IMG/VR virus record: IMGVR_UViG_3300008050_000166
Span: 1-32,415 of that record
Origin: a virus
Reading direction: 5' to 3' (one strand)
Length of the DNA: 32,415 nucleotides
Shown: positions 1-7,300 of the stretch, piece by piece
Position numbering within the stretch: the first letter of the stretch is position 1
Layout: every line of letters starts with the position of its first letter
Notes under the pieces: model-generated
What the model was told of the DNA's origin: nothing
What the model saw: the letters and a program-made list of their open reading frames with translations, nothing else
Database searches by the model: none
Made by a program: the position numbers and the translations under genes

Positions 1-213
1 ATGGCAGTTGATAAGCTAAAAAAATTGGTGGAGGATGAAAGAATTAGTCCTTCGGTTAGACTCGGTGCTATAAATTCTATCTTGGACAGAACTGGTTATC
101 AAACTACTCATAAAGTTGAAGATGTTACTGGTAAAAAATCTGACGAGGAATTACAAACAGAGTTAAATCATTTATTATCTTCTATTATGGTAGATAAAAA
201 AGATATTAACTAA
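1..213 (+). CDS. Terminase small subunit, C-terminal part (partial at window edge)
   Basis: This 70-residue product begins exactly at the window edge, so its first Met may be internal and the true start may lie upstream. The run of residues 8-35, with VEDERISPSVRLGAINSILD, resembles the C-terminal helical segment of many phage small terminase subunits, where a conserved 'P-x-x-R-x-x-A-x-x-x-L-D-R-x-G' pattern occurs. TerS recognises the packaging site on phage DNA and feeds it to TerL. The large terminase gene two ORFs downstream supports the call. No DNA-binding N-terminal domain is visible here. The identification is from pattern memory only. Confidence 0.55.
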   Translation: MAVDKLKKLVEDERISPSVRLGAINSILDRTGYQTTHKVEDVTGKKSDEELQTELNHLLSSIMVDKKDIN

Positions 214-221
214 GGTTAATT

Positions 222-431
222 ATGCAACCTGACGCATTAAGACAGAGTTTTGAGGTCTTGCACCAGAAAGTAACTGCAATTATTTACTATTGTGGTACAA
301 CTTATAGTAAAGATGCAGAGCTTATGCGTATAATTAGAGAGATTGCAGAGCCGTTGGACGATTTATATAGCCATTATTGGGAGCTAGATTTAGAAATAAT
401 AAGCAAAAATGAGGATAATATACTAAATTGA
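222..431 (+). CDS. Small hypothetical protein between the terminase subunits
   Basis: This 69-residue acidic, probably helical protein is not recognised. The gene sits 8 bp after the TerS-like gene, and its TGA stop overlaps the TTG start of the TerL gene, so the three appear to be translationally coupled. An AAGG stretch lies a few bases before the ATG. It has no signal peptide or membrane segment. Its position suggests a packaging accessory, but nothing in the sequence shows a function. Confidence 0.7.
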   Translation: MQPDALRQSFEVLHQKVTAIIYYCGTTYSKDAELMRIIREIAEPLDDLYSHYWELDLEIISKNEDNILN

Positions 432-1846
432 GTGAACAATTAGAACGTGCAGTAGAAATAGCTAAAGAATTAGAACGTAGAAAGGCCACAAATAAACTAG
501 CAGACTATAAACCTTATAAATATCAACAAAAATTCCACAATACTGTAGCATCGCAAAGATTACTTATGGCAGGAAATAGGATAGGTAAGTCGTTTTGTGG
601 TGCAACAGAACTTGCGTACCACTTAACAGGTAAATATCCTGACTGGTGGGAGGGGAAAAAATTTGATAGACCTATTAGGGCATGGGCAGGTGGCTCATCT
701 AACGAAACAACTAGAGATATATGCCAAAAAGAACTAGTAGGACAACCCGATGATCCGTCAGCTAGGGGTACTGGCTCTATACCACTTAACGATATAGGCG
801 AAGCTACAAGAAAACCAGGTGTACCTAATGCTCATAACTCCCTTGTTGTCAAGCACGTTACAGGTGGTTGGTCAAGGTTAGGTTTTAAGGCATATGAAAT
901 GGGTAAAGAAAAATGGATGGGGGAAGCTGTAGACGTAGTATGGCTAGATGAAGAACCACCACCAGCAATATATAGCCAAGCATTAACAAGAACTGCAGAT
1001 AGAGGAGGCATTGTATTTATGACCTTTACTCCTGAAAACGGAATGACAGAAACAGTTGCACAATTTGTAAACAATTTAAAACCAGGACAAGCATTGGTAC
1101 AAGCTGGGTGGGATGATGCACCTCATATGACACAAGAAGTAAGAGACCAAATATTAGCTGCTTTGCCACCACACGAAAGAAAAATGAGGGAACAAGGTAT
1201 ACCACAACTAGGTTCTGGTCTTGTATTTCCTATTGCAGAAGATGATATAATATGCGACCCAATAGAAATACCTACATATTGGCCGAGATTATGTGGTATT
1301 GACTTTGGTTGGAATCACCCTACGGCAGCAGTTTGGATTGCATGGGATAGAGATGCAGATATAGCATACGTTTATGATAGTTATGCTATGCGACAAGAAG
1401 CTGTACCTATTCATGCAAGTGCAATTAAAGGTCGAGGAAACTGGATACCTGTTGTCTGGCCTATGGATGGTAGACAAGCAGATAAAGGATCTGGTAAGTC
1501 GCTTACAGAACAATATAGAGCAGAGGGTTGCAATATGTTGCGAGAACATTTTAGTAATCCACCATCGCAAGGACAAAGAGATGGCACAGGTGGCAACTCA
1601 GTTGAAGCTGGAATACAAGAAATGTATACCCGTATGCAGACAAAAAGATTGAAAATATTTAAAAATCAAGATAAACTATTACAAGAACTGCGTATGTATC
1701 ATCGTAAAGACGGAAAAATTGTACCGATCAATGATGATGTTATTTCTGCAATGAGATATTGTGTTATGTCGTTAAGGAAATCTAGGATTAAAAATTATCA
1801 ACCTAGTTACATACAAGCAGAAAGTGAGTTTAATGTTTTCGCATGA
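428..1846 (+). CDS. terL: Terminase large subunit (TerL)
   Basis: This 472-residue packaging motor cuts concatemeric phage DNA and pumps it into the prohead through the portal. The N-terminal ATPase domain shows a Walker A-type loop, AGNRIGKS, at about residues 48-55. It is followed by a Walker B-type stretch, VDVVWLDEE, at about 168-176. The C-terminal RNase H-like nuclease domain begins with GIDFGWNHP, whose acidic residue is D292, and ends with NDDVISAM, with acidic residues near 436-437. The length is normal for the family. Translation most likely starts at TTG 428, overlapping the preceding TGA, because no ATG fits nearby. Portal and scaffold genes lie downstream as expected. Confidence 0.95.
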   Translation: MSEQLERAVEIAKELERRKATNKLADYKPYKYQQKFHNTVASQRLLMAGNRIGKSFCGATELAYHLTGKYPDWWEGKKFDRPIRAWAGGSSNETTRDICQKELVGQPDDPSARGTGSIPLNDIGEATRKPGVPNAHNSLVVKHVTGGWSRLGFKAYEMGKEKWMGEAVDVVWLDEEPPPAIYSQALTRTADRGGIVFMTFTPENGMTETVAQFVNNLKPGQALVQAGWDDAPHMTQEVRDQILAALPPHERKMREQGIPQLGSGLVFPIAEDDIICDPIEIPTYWPRLCGIDFGWNHPTAAVWIAWDRDADIAYVYDSYAMRQEAVPIHASAIKGRGNWIPVVWPMDGRQADKGSGKSLTEQYRAEGCNMLREHFSNPPSQGQRDGTGGNSVEAGIQEMYTRMQTKRLKIFKNQDKLLQELRMYHRKDGKIVPINDDVISAMRYCVMSLRKSRIKNYQPSYIQAESEFNVFA

Positions 1847-2109
1847 GGAAAGAACACAAGAGTAAGACTGGAGGTTTAACTGCAAAAGGCAGAGCACATT
1901 TCAAAAGAACAGAAGGTGCTAATTTAAAACCACCAGTAAGCAAAGGGAAAAACCCTAGACGTGTTAGTTTCGCTGCAAGATTTGCTGGAATGAAAGGACC
2001 TATGAAGAAAAAAGGTAAGCCAACAAGAAAAGCATTAGCTTTAAGAAAATGGGGATTTGGGAGCGTAGCAGCAGCTAGAAGTTTTGCTGCAAATAATAAG
2101 AAGTCATAG
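1843..2109 (+). CDS. Small very basic protein, resembles DUF6321
   Basis: This 88-residue, Lys/Arg-rich protein opens with KTGGLTAKGRAHFKRTEGAN, a pattern I associate with the uncharacterised DUF6321 phage family. The start overlaps the TerL stop as ATGA, which indicates coupled translation. Its strong positive charge suggests nucleic-acid binding, perhaps with packaged DNA, but this is inference. No signal peptide or membrane segment is present. Confidence 0.75.
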   Translation: MRKEHKSKTGGLTAKGRAHFKRTEGANLKPPVSKGKNPRRVSFAARFAGMKGPMKKKGKPTRKALALRKWGFGSVAAARSFAANNKKS

Positions 2110-2120
2110 GAGATTATAAT

Positions 2121-2186
2121 ATGCCAAGTGGAAAAGGAACATACGGAACAAAAAAAGGTAGACCACCTAAAAGGAAATTTAAATAA
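2121..2186 (+). CDS. 21-residue basic peptide
   Basis: The ORF encodes MPSGKGTYGTKKGRPPKRKF plus a final K. An AGGAG ribosome-binding site lies 8 bases before the ATG, and the TAA stop shares a base with the ATG of the next gene (TAATG). The glycine-rich head followed by a GRPPK tail, reminiscent of an AT-hook, is a small peptide type I have seen in other phages. Both the Shine-Dalgarno and the coupling argue that it is translated. It may bind DNA, but this is not shown. Confidence 0.6.
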   Translation: MPSGKGTYGTKKGRPPKRKFK

Positions 2187-2398
2187 TGGGTGGAGTATTT
2201 AAAGCATTTGCAAGTATTTTTAAAAGTAGTAAGAGAAAACGTCCAAAAACACCAGAACCTACTATGCCAAAAGCAGAACTAGCACAACTACAACGACAAC
2301 GTACATTAGGTGCAGGACATGGTGGACAAACTATTATGTCTGGTACAAGTGGTGCAACAGAACAAGCACAAACTGGTAAAACTTTATTGGGTGGATAG
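2186..2398 (+). CDS. Small protein with C-terminal GKTLLGG motif (first of two related genes)
   Basis: This 70-residue protein has a short hydrophobic and basic N-terminus, a Pro/Lys-rich middle and a C-terminal tail ending TGKTLLGG. A second small gene downstream (from 2814) shares the pattern 'R-x-R-x-L ... G-x-x-G ... TI(M/L)(S/T)G ... T-E-x-A-x-x-GKT(L/I)LGG'. Such proteins are common next to portal genes in podovirus-like genomes and are usually annotated as hypothetical or virion-associated. The overlaps at both ends are one base (TAATG and TAGTG). Confidence 0.75.
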   Translation: MGGVFKAFASIFKSSKRKRPKTPEPTMPKAELAQLQRQRTLGAGHGGQTIMSGTSGATEQAQTGKTLLGG

Positions 2399-2823
2399 TG
2401 ATAGAAATAGTTTCTACTGAAGAATGGAAAAATAAATGTTATGAATGGATAAAACCTAAAGCACATTTATATTCTGATAATGAAAAATTTTCTTATATAG
2501 GAATAATAGAAGATAAAAAAATATTAGGAGTTATTTTGTTTTCAGATTATGATGGCAACAATATATTTGTTCATGTAGCACTTGATAATCCAAGAGCTTG
2601 TCAAAGAAAAGTTATAAAATTAATGTTTGACTATATATTTAATCAAGCAGGATGCAGTAGAGCTACAGCAACTTGTAATAATAGTAACAAAAAAATTAAA
2701 AAATTAATTGAAGGTGTTGGTTTTGAACAAGAAGGTCTTATGAAAAATGCAATGCAAATAGACGAAACATATGTAGACGCAGCAGTTTACGGAATGTTAA
2801 AGGAGAATTGCAAATGGGTATGA
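2398..2823 (+). CDS. GNAT-like N-acetyltransferase
   Basis: This 141-residue protein starts at a GTG that overlaps the preceding TAG. The layout is GNAT-like: a strand segment with YIGIIEDKKILGVILF at about 32-47, a helix with NPRACQRKVIKLMFDYIF that fits the acetyl-CoA loop region, then a GVGFEQEGLM-type strand. Acetyltransferases of this size lie near the portal gene in several T7-like and marine podoviruses, where their target is unknown. The canonical acetyl-CoA-binding 'Q/R-x-x-G-x-G/A' loop is degenerate here (NPRACQRK), so catalytic activity is uncertain. Confidence 0.65.
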   Translation: MIEIVSTEEWKNKCYEWIKPKAHLYSDNEKFSYIGIIEDKKILGVILFSDYDGNNIFVHVALDNPRACQRKVIKLMFDYIFNQAGCSRATATCNNSNKKIKKLIEGVGFEQEGLMKNAMQIDETYVDAAVYGMLKENCKWV

Positions 2824-3023
2824 AACCAAAAATGCCAAAACCACCACCAGTAATAGATACTTCTGGTGAAAGTGCAGCAAGATTAGAAAAGGAAAGAAAA
2901 AGAGCTTTAGAAATTGGCAGAATGGGTAGAGCTGGAACTATACTTACAGGTGGCGAAGGTGTAACTGAAGAAGCATCAGTTGGTAAAACTATATTAGGTG
3001 GTAGTTCAAGGAATACATATTAA
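2814..3023 (+). CDS. Small protein with C-terminal GKTILGG motif (second of two related genes)
   Basis: The preferred start is ATG 2814, eight bases after an AGGAG at 2801-2805. A TTG at 2808 and an ATG at 2820 are alternatives. The product has a Pro/Lys-rich N-terminus (KPKMPKPPPV), a charged helical centre, and the tail TILTGGEGVTEEASVGKTIL followed by GG. That tail matches the protein encoded at 2186-2398, so the two look like paralogues separated by the acetyltransferase. The stop shares its last base with the portal ATG. Function is unknown, but the portal-proximal position suggests a virion or assembly role. Confidence 0.75.
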   Translation: MGMKPKMPKPPPVIDTSGESAARLEKERKRALEIGRMGRAGTILTGGEGVTEEASVGKTILGGSSRNTY

Positions 3024-4687
3024 TGGAAGAAAAATTTAATTATATAAAAAAAAGAATGAACCAAATGGAAGGAAGTAGGGGTACTTGGGAAGATCATTGG
3101 CAAGAAATACTTGATTATGTAATGCCAAGAAAAGCTGATATTACTTTTAAAAGAACTAAAGGGGAAAAAAGAGCTGAAATACTATTTGATTCAACAGCTA
3201 TTACTGCTAGTAATTTACTTGCAGCTAGTTTGCAAGGCACATTAACATCACCATCATTACAATGGTTTTCTATAAAAGTTAGAAACGAAGAATTAATGCA
3301 AGATAGAGAAGTGCAATTGTGGTTAGAAGATTCATCAAAACGTATGTATAACTTGTTTAATGAAACAAATTTTAACACTGAAGTGCACGAGATGTATCTT
3401 GATATTGTTACTATTGGAACTGGTGCATTATTTGTAGAAGAAGGAAATGGTGGTTACGAAAAAAATCAAATACATTTTAACACAATGCATATTGCAGAAT
3501 ATTACATACAAGAAAATACTTCTGGTTATGTAGATACTCTTTACAGAAGATATAAATTATCAGCAAGACAAGCTGTGCAAGAATTTGGCGAAGATAATCT
3601 TGGTGAAAAAGTATTAAAAGCTGCAAAAGAAAAACCTGATAAAATGTTTAATTTTATTCATGCAGTAGAACCACTTGAAGATTACGAAAGGACTATGGGT
3701 AAGTCTGATACTAAATTGCCATTTCATTCATGTCATGTATGCGAAGAAGATAAAATGTTTGTTAGAGGTGGAGGATATAATGAATTTCCTTACCTTGTAC
3801 CTAGATGGTCAAAAGCAACAGGCGAAATATTTGGACGTTCACCATCATATAATGCATTGCCAGATATTAAAACACTTAACAAAGCAGTAGAAATAGGACT
3901 TAAAGCATGGGCAAAAGCTATTGATCCACCATTATTAGTACAAGATGATGGTGTAATAGGTAGAGTAAGAATGACACCTGGTGGTATTACTGTTGTCAGA
4001 AATGATGCAGCAATTAAACCTTTACAAATTGGTAGCAATTGGCAAATAACAGATTTAAAAGAAAACCAATTAAGAACAGCAATACGTCAAGCATATTATT
4101 CTGACCAGTTACAATTACAAGATGGTCCACAAATGACTGCTACAGAAGTACAAGTAAGATACGAACTTATGCAAAGACTACTTGGACCAACACTTGGTAG
4201 ATTTCAATCGGAATTTTTAAACCCACTTATTGATAGGGTGTTTGGTCTTATGTTTAGAGCTAATGCATTTTTACCTGTACCTGAAATCATACAAGGTGAA
4301 ACAATAGATGTTGAATATGTTGGACCACTTGCAAGATCACAACGAATGGAAGAAGCAGTTGCAGTTGAAAGACTTTATCAACTAGCTATGCAAATTGTAC
4401 AATTAGATCCATCAATAATGGATATTATAGATCATGATGAAGCAATAAGAATGAGAGCTAATTTATTAGGTGTTCCTAAATCTGTTTTAAGAGGAAGAGA
4501 AGAAGTAGATGAAATGAGAGAAGCTAAAGCACAACAAGCTGCTATGGAACAACAAATGATGCAACAACAACAAATGGCAGAAGTAGCACAGAAACAAGCA
4601 GGTATAGCATCTGAAATGGCAAAACCAGAAACAAGAGAAATTATTGAAGAAGCTACACAAATAGCTGAAGAAGATGATGTAATGTAA
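3023..4687 (+). CDS. Portal (head-to-tail connector) protein
   Basis: This 554-residue protein is close in size to T7 gp8. It belongs by appearance to the Head-tail_con family: it opens with helices around EGSRGTWEDHWQEILDYVMP, then the FDSTAITASNLLAASLQGTL segment typical of podovirus portals. It should form the dodecameric ring at one capsid vertex through which TerL pumps DNA and to which the tail tubular proteins attach. The C-terminus (about residues 495-530) is rich in Gln and Met, a common portal-barrel feature. It is coupled to the genes on both sides by TAATG overlaps. Confidence 0.93.
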   Translation: MEEKFNYIKKRMNQMEGSRGTWEDHWQEILDYVMPRKADITFKRTKGEKRAEILFDSTAITASNLLAASLQGTLTSPSLQWFSIKVRNEELMQDREVQLWLEDSSKRMYNLFNETNFNTEVHEMYLDIVTIGTGALFVEEGNGGYEKNQIHFNTMHIAEYYIQENTSGYVDTLYRRYKLSARQAVQEFGEDNLGEKVLKAAKEKPDKMFNFIHAVEPLEDYERTMGKSDTKLPFHSCHVCEEDKMFVRGGGYNEFPYLVPRWSKATGEIFGRSPSYNALPDIKTLNKAVEIGLKAWAKAIDPPLLVQDDGVIGRVRMTPGGITVVRNDAAIKPLQIGSNWQITDLKENQLRTAIRQAYYSDQLQLQDGPQMTATEVQVRYELMQRLLGPTLGRFQSEFLNPLIDRVFGLMFRANAFLPVPEIIQGETIDVEYVGPLARSQRMEEAVAVERLYQLAMQIVQLDPSIMDIIDHDEAIRMRANLLGVPKSVLRGREEVDEMREAKAQQAAMEQQMMQQQQMAEVAQKQAGIASEMAKPETREIIEEATQIAEEDDVM

Positions 4688-4899
4688 TGATGGATGCAGA
4701 TAAACAACTTAAACAATTAGAAGGAGATTATCAAACCACTTTTAGTACAAAAGAGGGCGAAAGAGTTTTAGCTGATTTAGAATCAGCTTATTATCATAGG
4801 AGTTCTTTTACTAAAGATCCTTATGAAACTGCTTTTAACGAGGGGAGTAGAGCAGTAATTGTCAGAATACTAAATTTAATACGCAGGAGGAATAAATAA
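4687..4899 (+). CDS. Bbp19-like small phage protein
   Basis: This 70-residue protein has the pattern 'Y-x-x-T-F-S-T-x-E-G-x-R-V-L-A-D-L' near residues 15-32 and 'A-F-N-E-G-x-R' near 48-54. I recognise this as resembling the Bbp19-like family found beside portal and scaffold genes in BPP-1-type phages. The function of that family is not established. The gene starts in the TAATG at the portal stop (a second ATG follows directly) and ends in a TAATG with the scaffold gene. No membrane segment is present. Confidence 0.6.
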   Translation: MMDADKQLKQLEGDYQTTFSTKEGERVLADLESAYYHRSSFTKDPYETAFNEGSRAVIVRILNLIRRRNK

Positions 4900-5738
4900 T
4901 GTCTGACGAACAAATGACCACCGAGTCACAAGATAACCCAGAAACAACTGATCAAAGTTCAGGTTCTGTTTTAGGGTCTGGTACAGTAGGTGATAATCAA
5001 AACTGGAGGGATACTCTACCCGAAGAATTGAAAAATGACCCTACTCTACAAAACATTAATGATGTTGAATCACTAGCAAAAACTGCTGTGCATCAACAAA
5101 AAATGATAGGCAATAGAATACCTATGCCTAAAAATGATGAGGAAAAAGCAGAGCTGTATAGCAAATTAGGTAGACCAGATGAACCTAAAAACTATGAAGT
5201 AGATGTGCCACAAGATTTTCAAGAGTATTTTAGAGAAGAGTCAATGAATGAGTTTAAAAATGTAGCTCACAAAATTGGTTTAAATAATGAACAAGTAAAA
5301 GCTCTTATGGATTTTCAAGTTGCTGAAATAAATCATGAACTAGAAAATAAAGGTTCTCAAATAAACGTGCAACGTGAAGAAGTAGAACAAACTCTAAAAC
5401 AAGAATGGGGTTTTGAGTACGATAAAAATGTACGAGCAGCACAAAGAGCTTTGCAAGTATATGGCGACAACGATGTTCTTGAACTTATGAATACAGAAGC
5501 AGGTAACCACCCAGCATTAATTAGAATGTTTGCTAAATTAGGTGGAGAAGTTACAGAAGATATGGCTAAGAATACACAAAACAATAGGTTGGCAGTATCA
5601 CCTATAGATGCAAAACAAGAAATACAACAAATAATGAGTGATTCAAAACATCCATATTTTGATGCTGGACATAGAGAACATTTAGAAGCTGTTGAAAAAA
5701 TGCGACAATTACACGAAAAAGCATTTGGCAATAGTTAA
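4899..5738 (+). CDS. Scaffolding protein
   Basis: This 279-residue, acidic, largely helical protein lies between portal and capsid, the usual scaffold position. It has a low-complexity Thr/Ser/Asp-rich head and then NWRDTLPEELKNDPTLQNIN, a motif widely found in phage scaffold proteins. Long amphipathic helices follow, with a charged C-terminus. Scaffold proteins guide capsid assembly and leave the prohead before or during packaging. No protease motif was seen, so it is probably not a scaffold-protease fusion. An AGGAGG site precedes the start. Confidence 0.85.
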   Translation: MSDEQMTTESQDNPETTDQSSGSVLGSGTVGDNQNWRDTLPEELKNDPTLQNINDVESLAKTAVHQQKMIGNRIPMPKNDEEKAELYSKLGRPDEPKNYEVDVPQDFQEYFREESMNEFKNVAHKIGLNNEQVKALMDFQVAEINHELENKGSQINVQREEVEQTLKQEWGFEYDKNVRAAQRALQVYGDNDVLELMNTEAGNHPALIRMFAKLGGEVTEDMAKNTQNNRLAVSPIDAKQEIQQIMSDSKHPYFDAGHREHLEAVEKMRQLHEKAFGNS

Positions 5739-5754
5739 TTTTTTATGATATAAT
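5725..5754 (+). promoter_or_regulatory. Sigma70-like promoter for the capsid operon
   Basis: TTGGCA (5725-5730) is followed after 18 bases by a perfect TATAAT (5749-5754). The -35 box lies inside the last codons of the scaffold gene. Transcription would begin at about 5761, leaving a leader of about 115 bases before the capsid ATG. This is the best-matching promoter on the late strand and sits where a phage needs extra transcripts for its most abundant protein. It would use the host RNA polymerase. Confidence 0.65.
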
Positions 5755-5760
5755 TTGCGT

Positions 5761-5875
5761 ACCAAGTTCGCCCTTTTAGGATAACGAATCGGTTAGCCGT
5801 ATGTGGCTTTAAAACATAGGTTTCCCGTTAAGGATAAAGACCGATTTAAAAATTTATTTTAAGGAGGACTGAATT
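5761..5875 (+). promoter_or_regulatory. Structured capsid mRNA leader with internal repeat
   Basis: This 115-base non-coding leader separates the promoter from the capsid start. Two related 23-base copies lie at 5771-5793 and 5824-5846, both with the core CC-x-x-T-T-x-AGGATAA-x-GA. AATCGGT (5787-5793) can pair with ACCGATT (5840-5846). Inside that stem is a small hairpin, AGCC (5795-5798) with GGCT (5805-5808), and the loop GTATGT. A strong AAGGAGG site (5861-5867) follows in an A/T-rich unpaired stretch before the ATG at 5876. It is not a tRNA and not a riboswitch that I recognise. A role in stabilising the mRNA or tuning capsid translation is inferred. Confidence 0.5.
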
Positions 5876-6736
5876 ATGTCTGTACAAATTACAACAGCTT
5901 TTGTCGAACAGTATAAAAGCAACGTATTTCATTTGGCTCAGCAGAAAGGTTCAAGACTTAGAGATGCCGTTAGAACAGAAACAGTAACTGGTAAAGCACA
6001 TTTCTTTGAAAGAATTGGCTCTGTTGCAGCACAATTAAGAACGTCACGTCATTCTGATACTCCACGTATGGATACACCGCATTCCAGACGTAAAGTGTCA
6101 TTAGATGATTATGATTGGGCAGACTTAATTGACAACGAAGATAAAGTAAGAATGCTTATTTCCCCACAATCAGAATATGCACAAGCAGGTGCATGGGCTA
6201 TGGGTAGAGCAATGGATGATGCTATTATTACAGCAGCTACAGGAACATCTTATGGTGGAGTAGCTGGTGGTACATCAGTAACACTTCCATCAGGAAATAA
6301 AGTAGTACATGGTAGTACAGGGTTAAATCTTGCAAAACTACTATCTGCTAAAGAGATTATCGATGCTAGTGATGTAGATCCAGAAGAAGAAAGATTTATT
6401 GTATGTACAGCAGGTCAAATTACAGACCTATTGAACGTAGAACAAGTCACATCTGCGGATTACTCTACAGTAAAAGCATTGGCACAAGGTGAAATTGATA
6501 CTTATTTAGGATTCAAATTTATCCGTACACAAAGATTAGGTACAGATAGTGATGGAAACAGACAGGTATTAGCATTTTGTAAATCAGCAATAGGACTTGC
6601 AGTTGGAGCAGATATTTCAACTAAAATTTCTGAAAGAGCTGATAAAAATTACGCAACACAAGTATTTTTATCAATGACAGTCGGTGCAACTCGTATCGAA
6701 GAAGAAAAAATGGTAGAAATTGCCTGTACGGAATAA
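5876..6736 (+). CDS. Major capsid protein
   Basis: This 286-residue protein follows the scaffold gene and has the strongest expression signals in the window: a sigma70-like promoter, a dedicated leader and an AAGGAGG ribosome-binding site. The sequence begins with a helix (TTAFVEQYKSNVFHLAQQKG) and has a P-domain-like middle (LSAKEIIDASDVDPEEERFI). It ends with a beta-rich stretch, ATRIEEEKMVEIACTE. This matches my recollection of the short HK97-fold capsid proteins of BPP-1-like and marine podoviruses. It would form the icosahedral shell. No N-terminal cleavable delta domain is evident. Confidence 0.88.
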   Translation: MSVQITTAFVEQYKSNVFHLAQQKGSRLRDAVRTETVTGKAHFFERIGSVAAQLRTSRHSDTPRMDTPHSRRKVSLDDYDWADLIDNEDKVRMLISPQSEYAQAGAWAMGRAMDDAIITAATGTSYGGVAGGTSVTLPSGNKVVHGSTGLNLAKLLSAKEIIDASDVDPEEERFIVCTAGQITDLLNVEQVTSADYSTVKALAQGEIDTYLGFKFIRTQRLGTDSDGNRQVLAFCKSAIGLAVGADISTKISERADKNYATQVFLSMTVGATRIEEEKMVEIACTE

Positions 6737-6761
6737 AATTTAAAACAAGGAGGACATTAAC

Positions 6762-7253
6762 ATGGCCGTAACAACACAAAAAAGCACGGAGTACACAAAT
6801 AGAACTGCTACTCCTTTAGTAACTGCAAATGCCGTAGCTGACAAAGGTAAATTAAGAACATTACAATTTACACATAATCAGGATGGCGTTGGAGATGCTG
6901 GTTCAACTGTTACCCTTGGGAAACTCCCTGCAGGTAAAGTTAAACTATTAGGTGGCTTATCAAGATTCTATTGTAACTGGACAGCAAGTTCACAAACAAT
7001 GGATATTGGATGGACAGCTTACGAAGACTTAGATGGCACAGCAGTATCTGCTGACGCTGATGGTCTAGTAGATGGTTTAGATGTTGACACAGTAGGTTAC
7101 TTTGATATGGAAGGAAACACTGCAGCAGGTAAACTGCTTGGTGGAAACTATACATTTGAAAGTAAAGGTGGAGTTGTTATTGTAGCTACAGCAGTTGGTG
7201 CTTTAGCAGACGATGACGATTTAGTAGGTGTAATTACCTATATCGTAGACTAA
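6762..7253 (+). CDS. Probable virion structural or capsid decoration protein
   Basis: This 163-residue protein is beta-rich, Gly/Ala/Val-rich and almost free of Lys/Arg in its second half. It lies directly after the capsid gene with its own AAGGAGG site (6747-6753). A small protein in this place is often a head decoration or stabilising protein. I do not recognise a specific family. No signal peptide is present. The Asp-rich end (DDDDLVG) is notable and could bind cations. The next gene follows after a UUCG hairpin, so this may be the last gene of a capsid mRNA segment. Confidence 0.75.
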   Translation: MAVTTQKSTEYTNRTATPLVTANAVADKGKLRTLQFTHNQDGVGDAGSTVTLGKLPAGKVKLLGGLSRFYCNWTASSQTMDIGWTAYEDLDGTAVSADADGLVDGLDVDTVGYFDMEGNTAAGKLLGGNYTFESKGGVVIVATAVGALADDDDLVGVITYIVD

Positions 7254-7266
7254 TACGACAACAAAG

Positions 7267-7288
7267 GGGGGTAGCTTCGGCTACCCTC
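7267..7288 (+). terminator. UUCG-tetraloop hairpin after the capsid cistrons
   Basis: GGGTAGC (7269-7275) pairs perfectly with GCTACCC (7280-7286) around a TTCG loop. One G-U and one G-C pair can extend the stem to nine pairs. C(UUCG)G loops are exceptionally stable. There is no T-run after the stem, so full termination is unlikely. An mRNA 3'-end stabiliser, a partial terminator or a processing stop that favours capsid messages is more plausible. The next start codon is only 12 bases after the stem. Confidence 0.5.
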
Positions 7289-7300
7289 TAAAGGATAAAA

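Noticed and set aside
4540-4600. CAA-rich simple repeat in the portal gene
   Set aside because: It encodes the Gln/Met-rich C-terminal part that is common in portal proteins. No sign of a separate element.
5761-5850. tRNA-like gene in the capsid leader
   Set aside because: No acceptor stem, no T-loop GTTC and no anticodon arm of proper geometry. The pairing is that of a different structure.
7251-7275. TAATACGAC followed by a G-run, like the start of a T7 RNA polymerase promoter
   Set aside because: The TAA is the stop codon of the preceding gene, the -7 to -1 part (CACTATA) is missing, and no phage RNA polymerase gene was seen.
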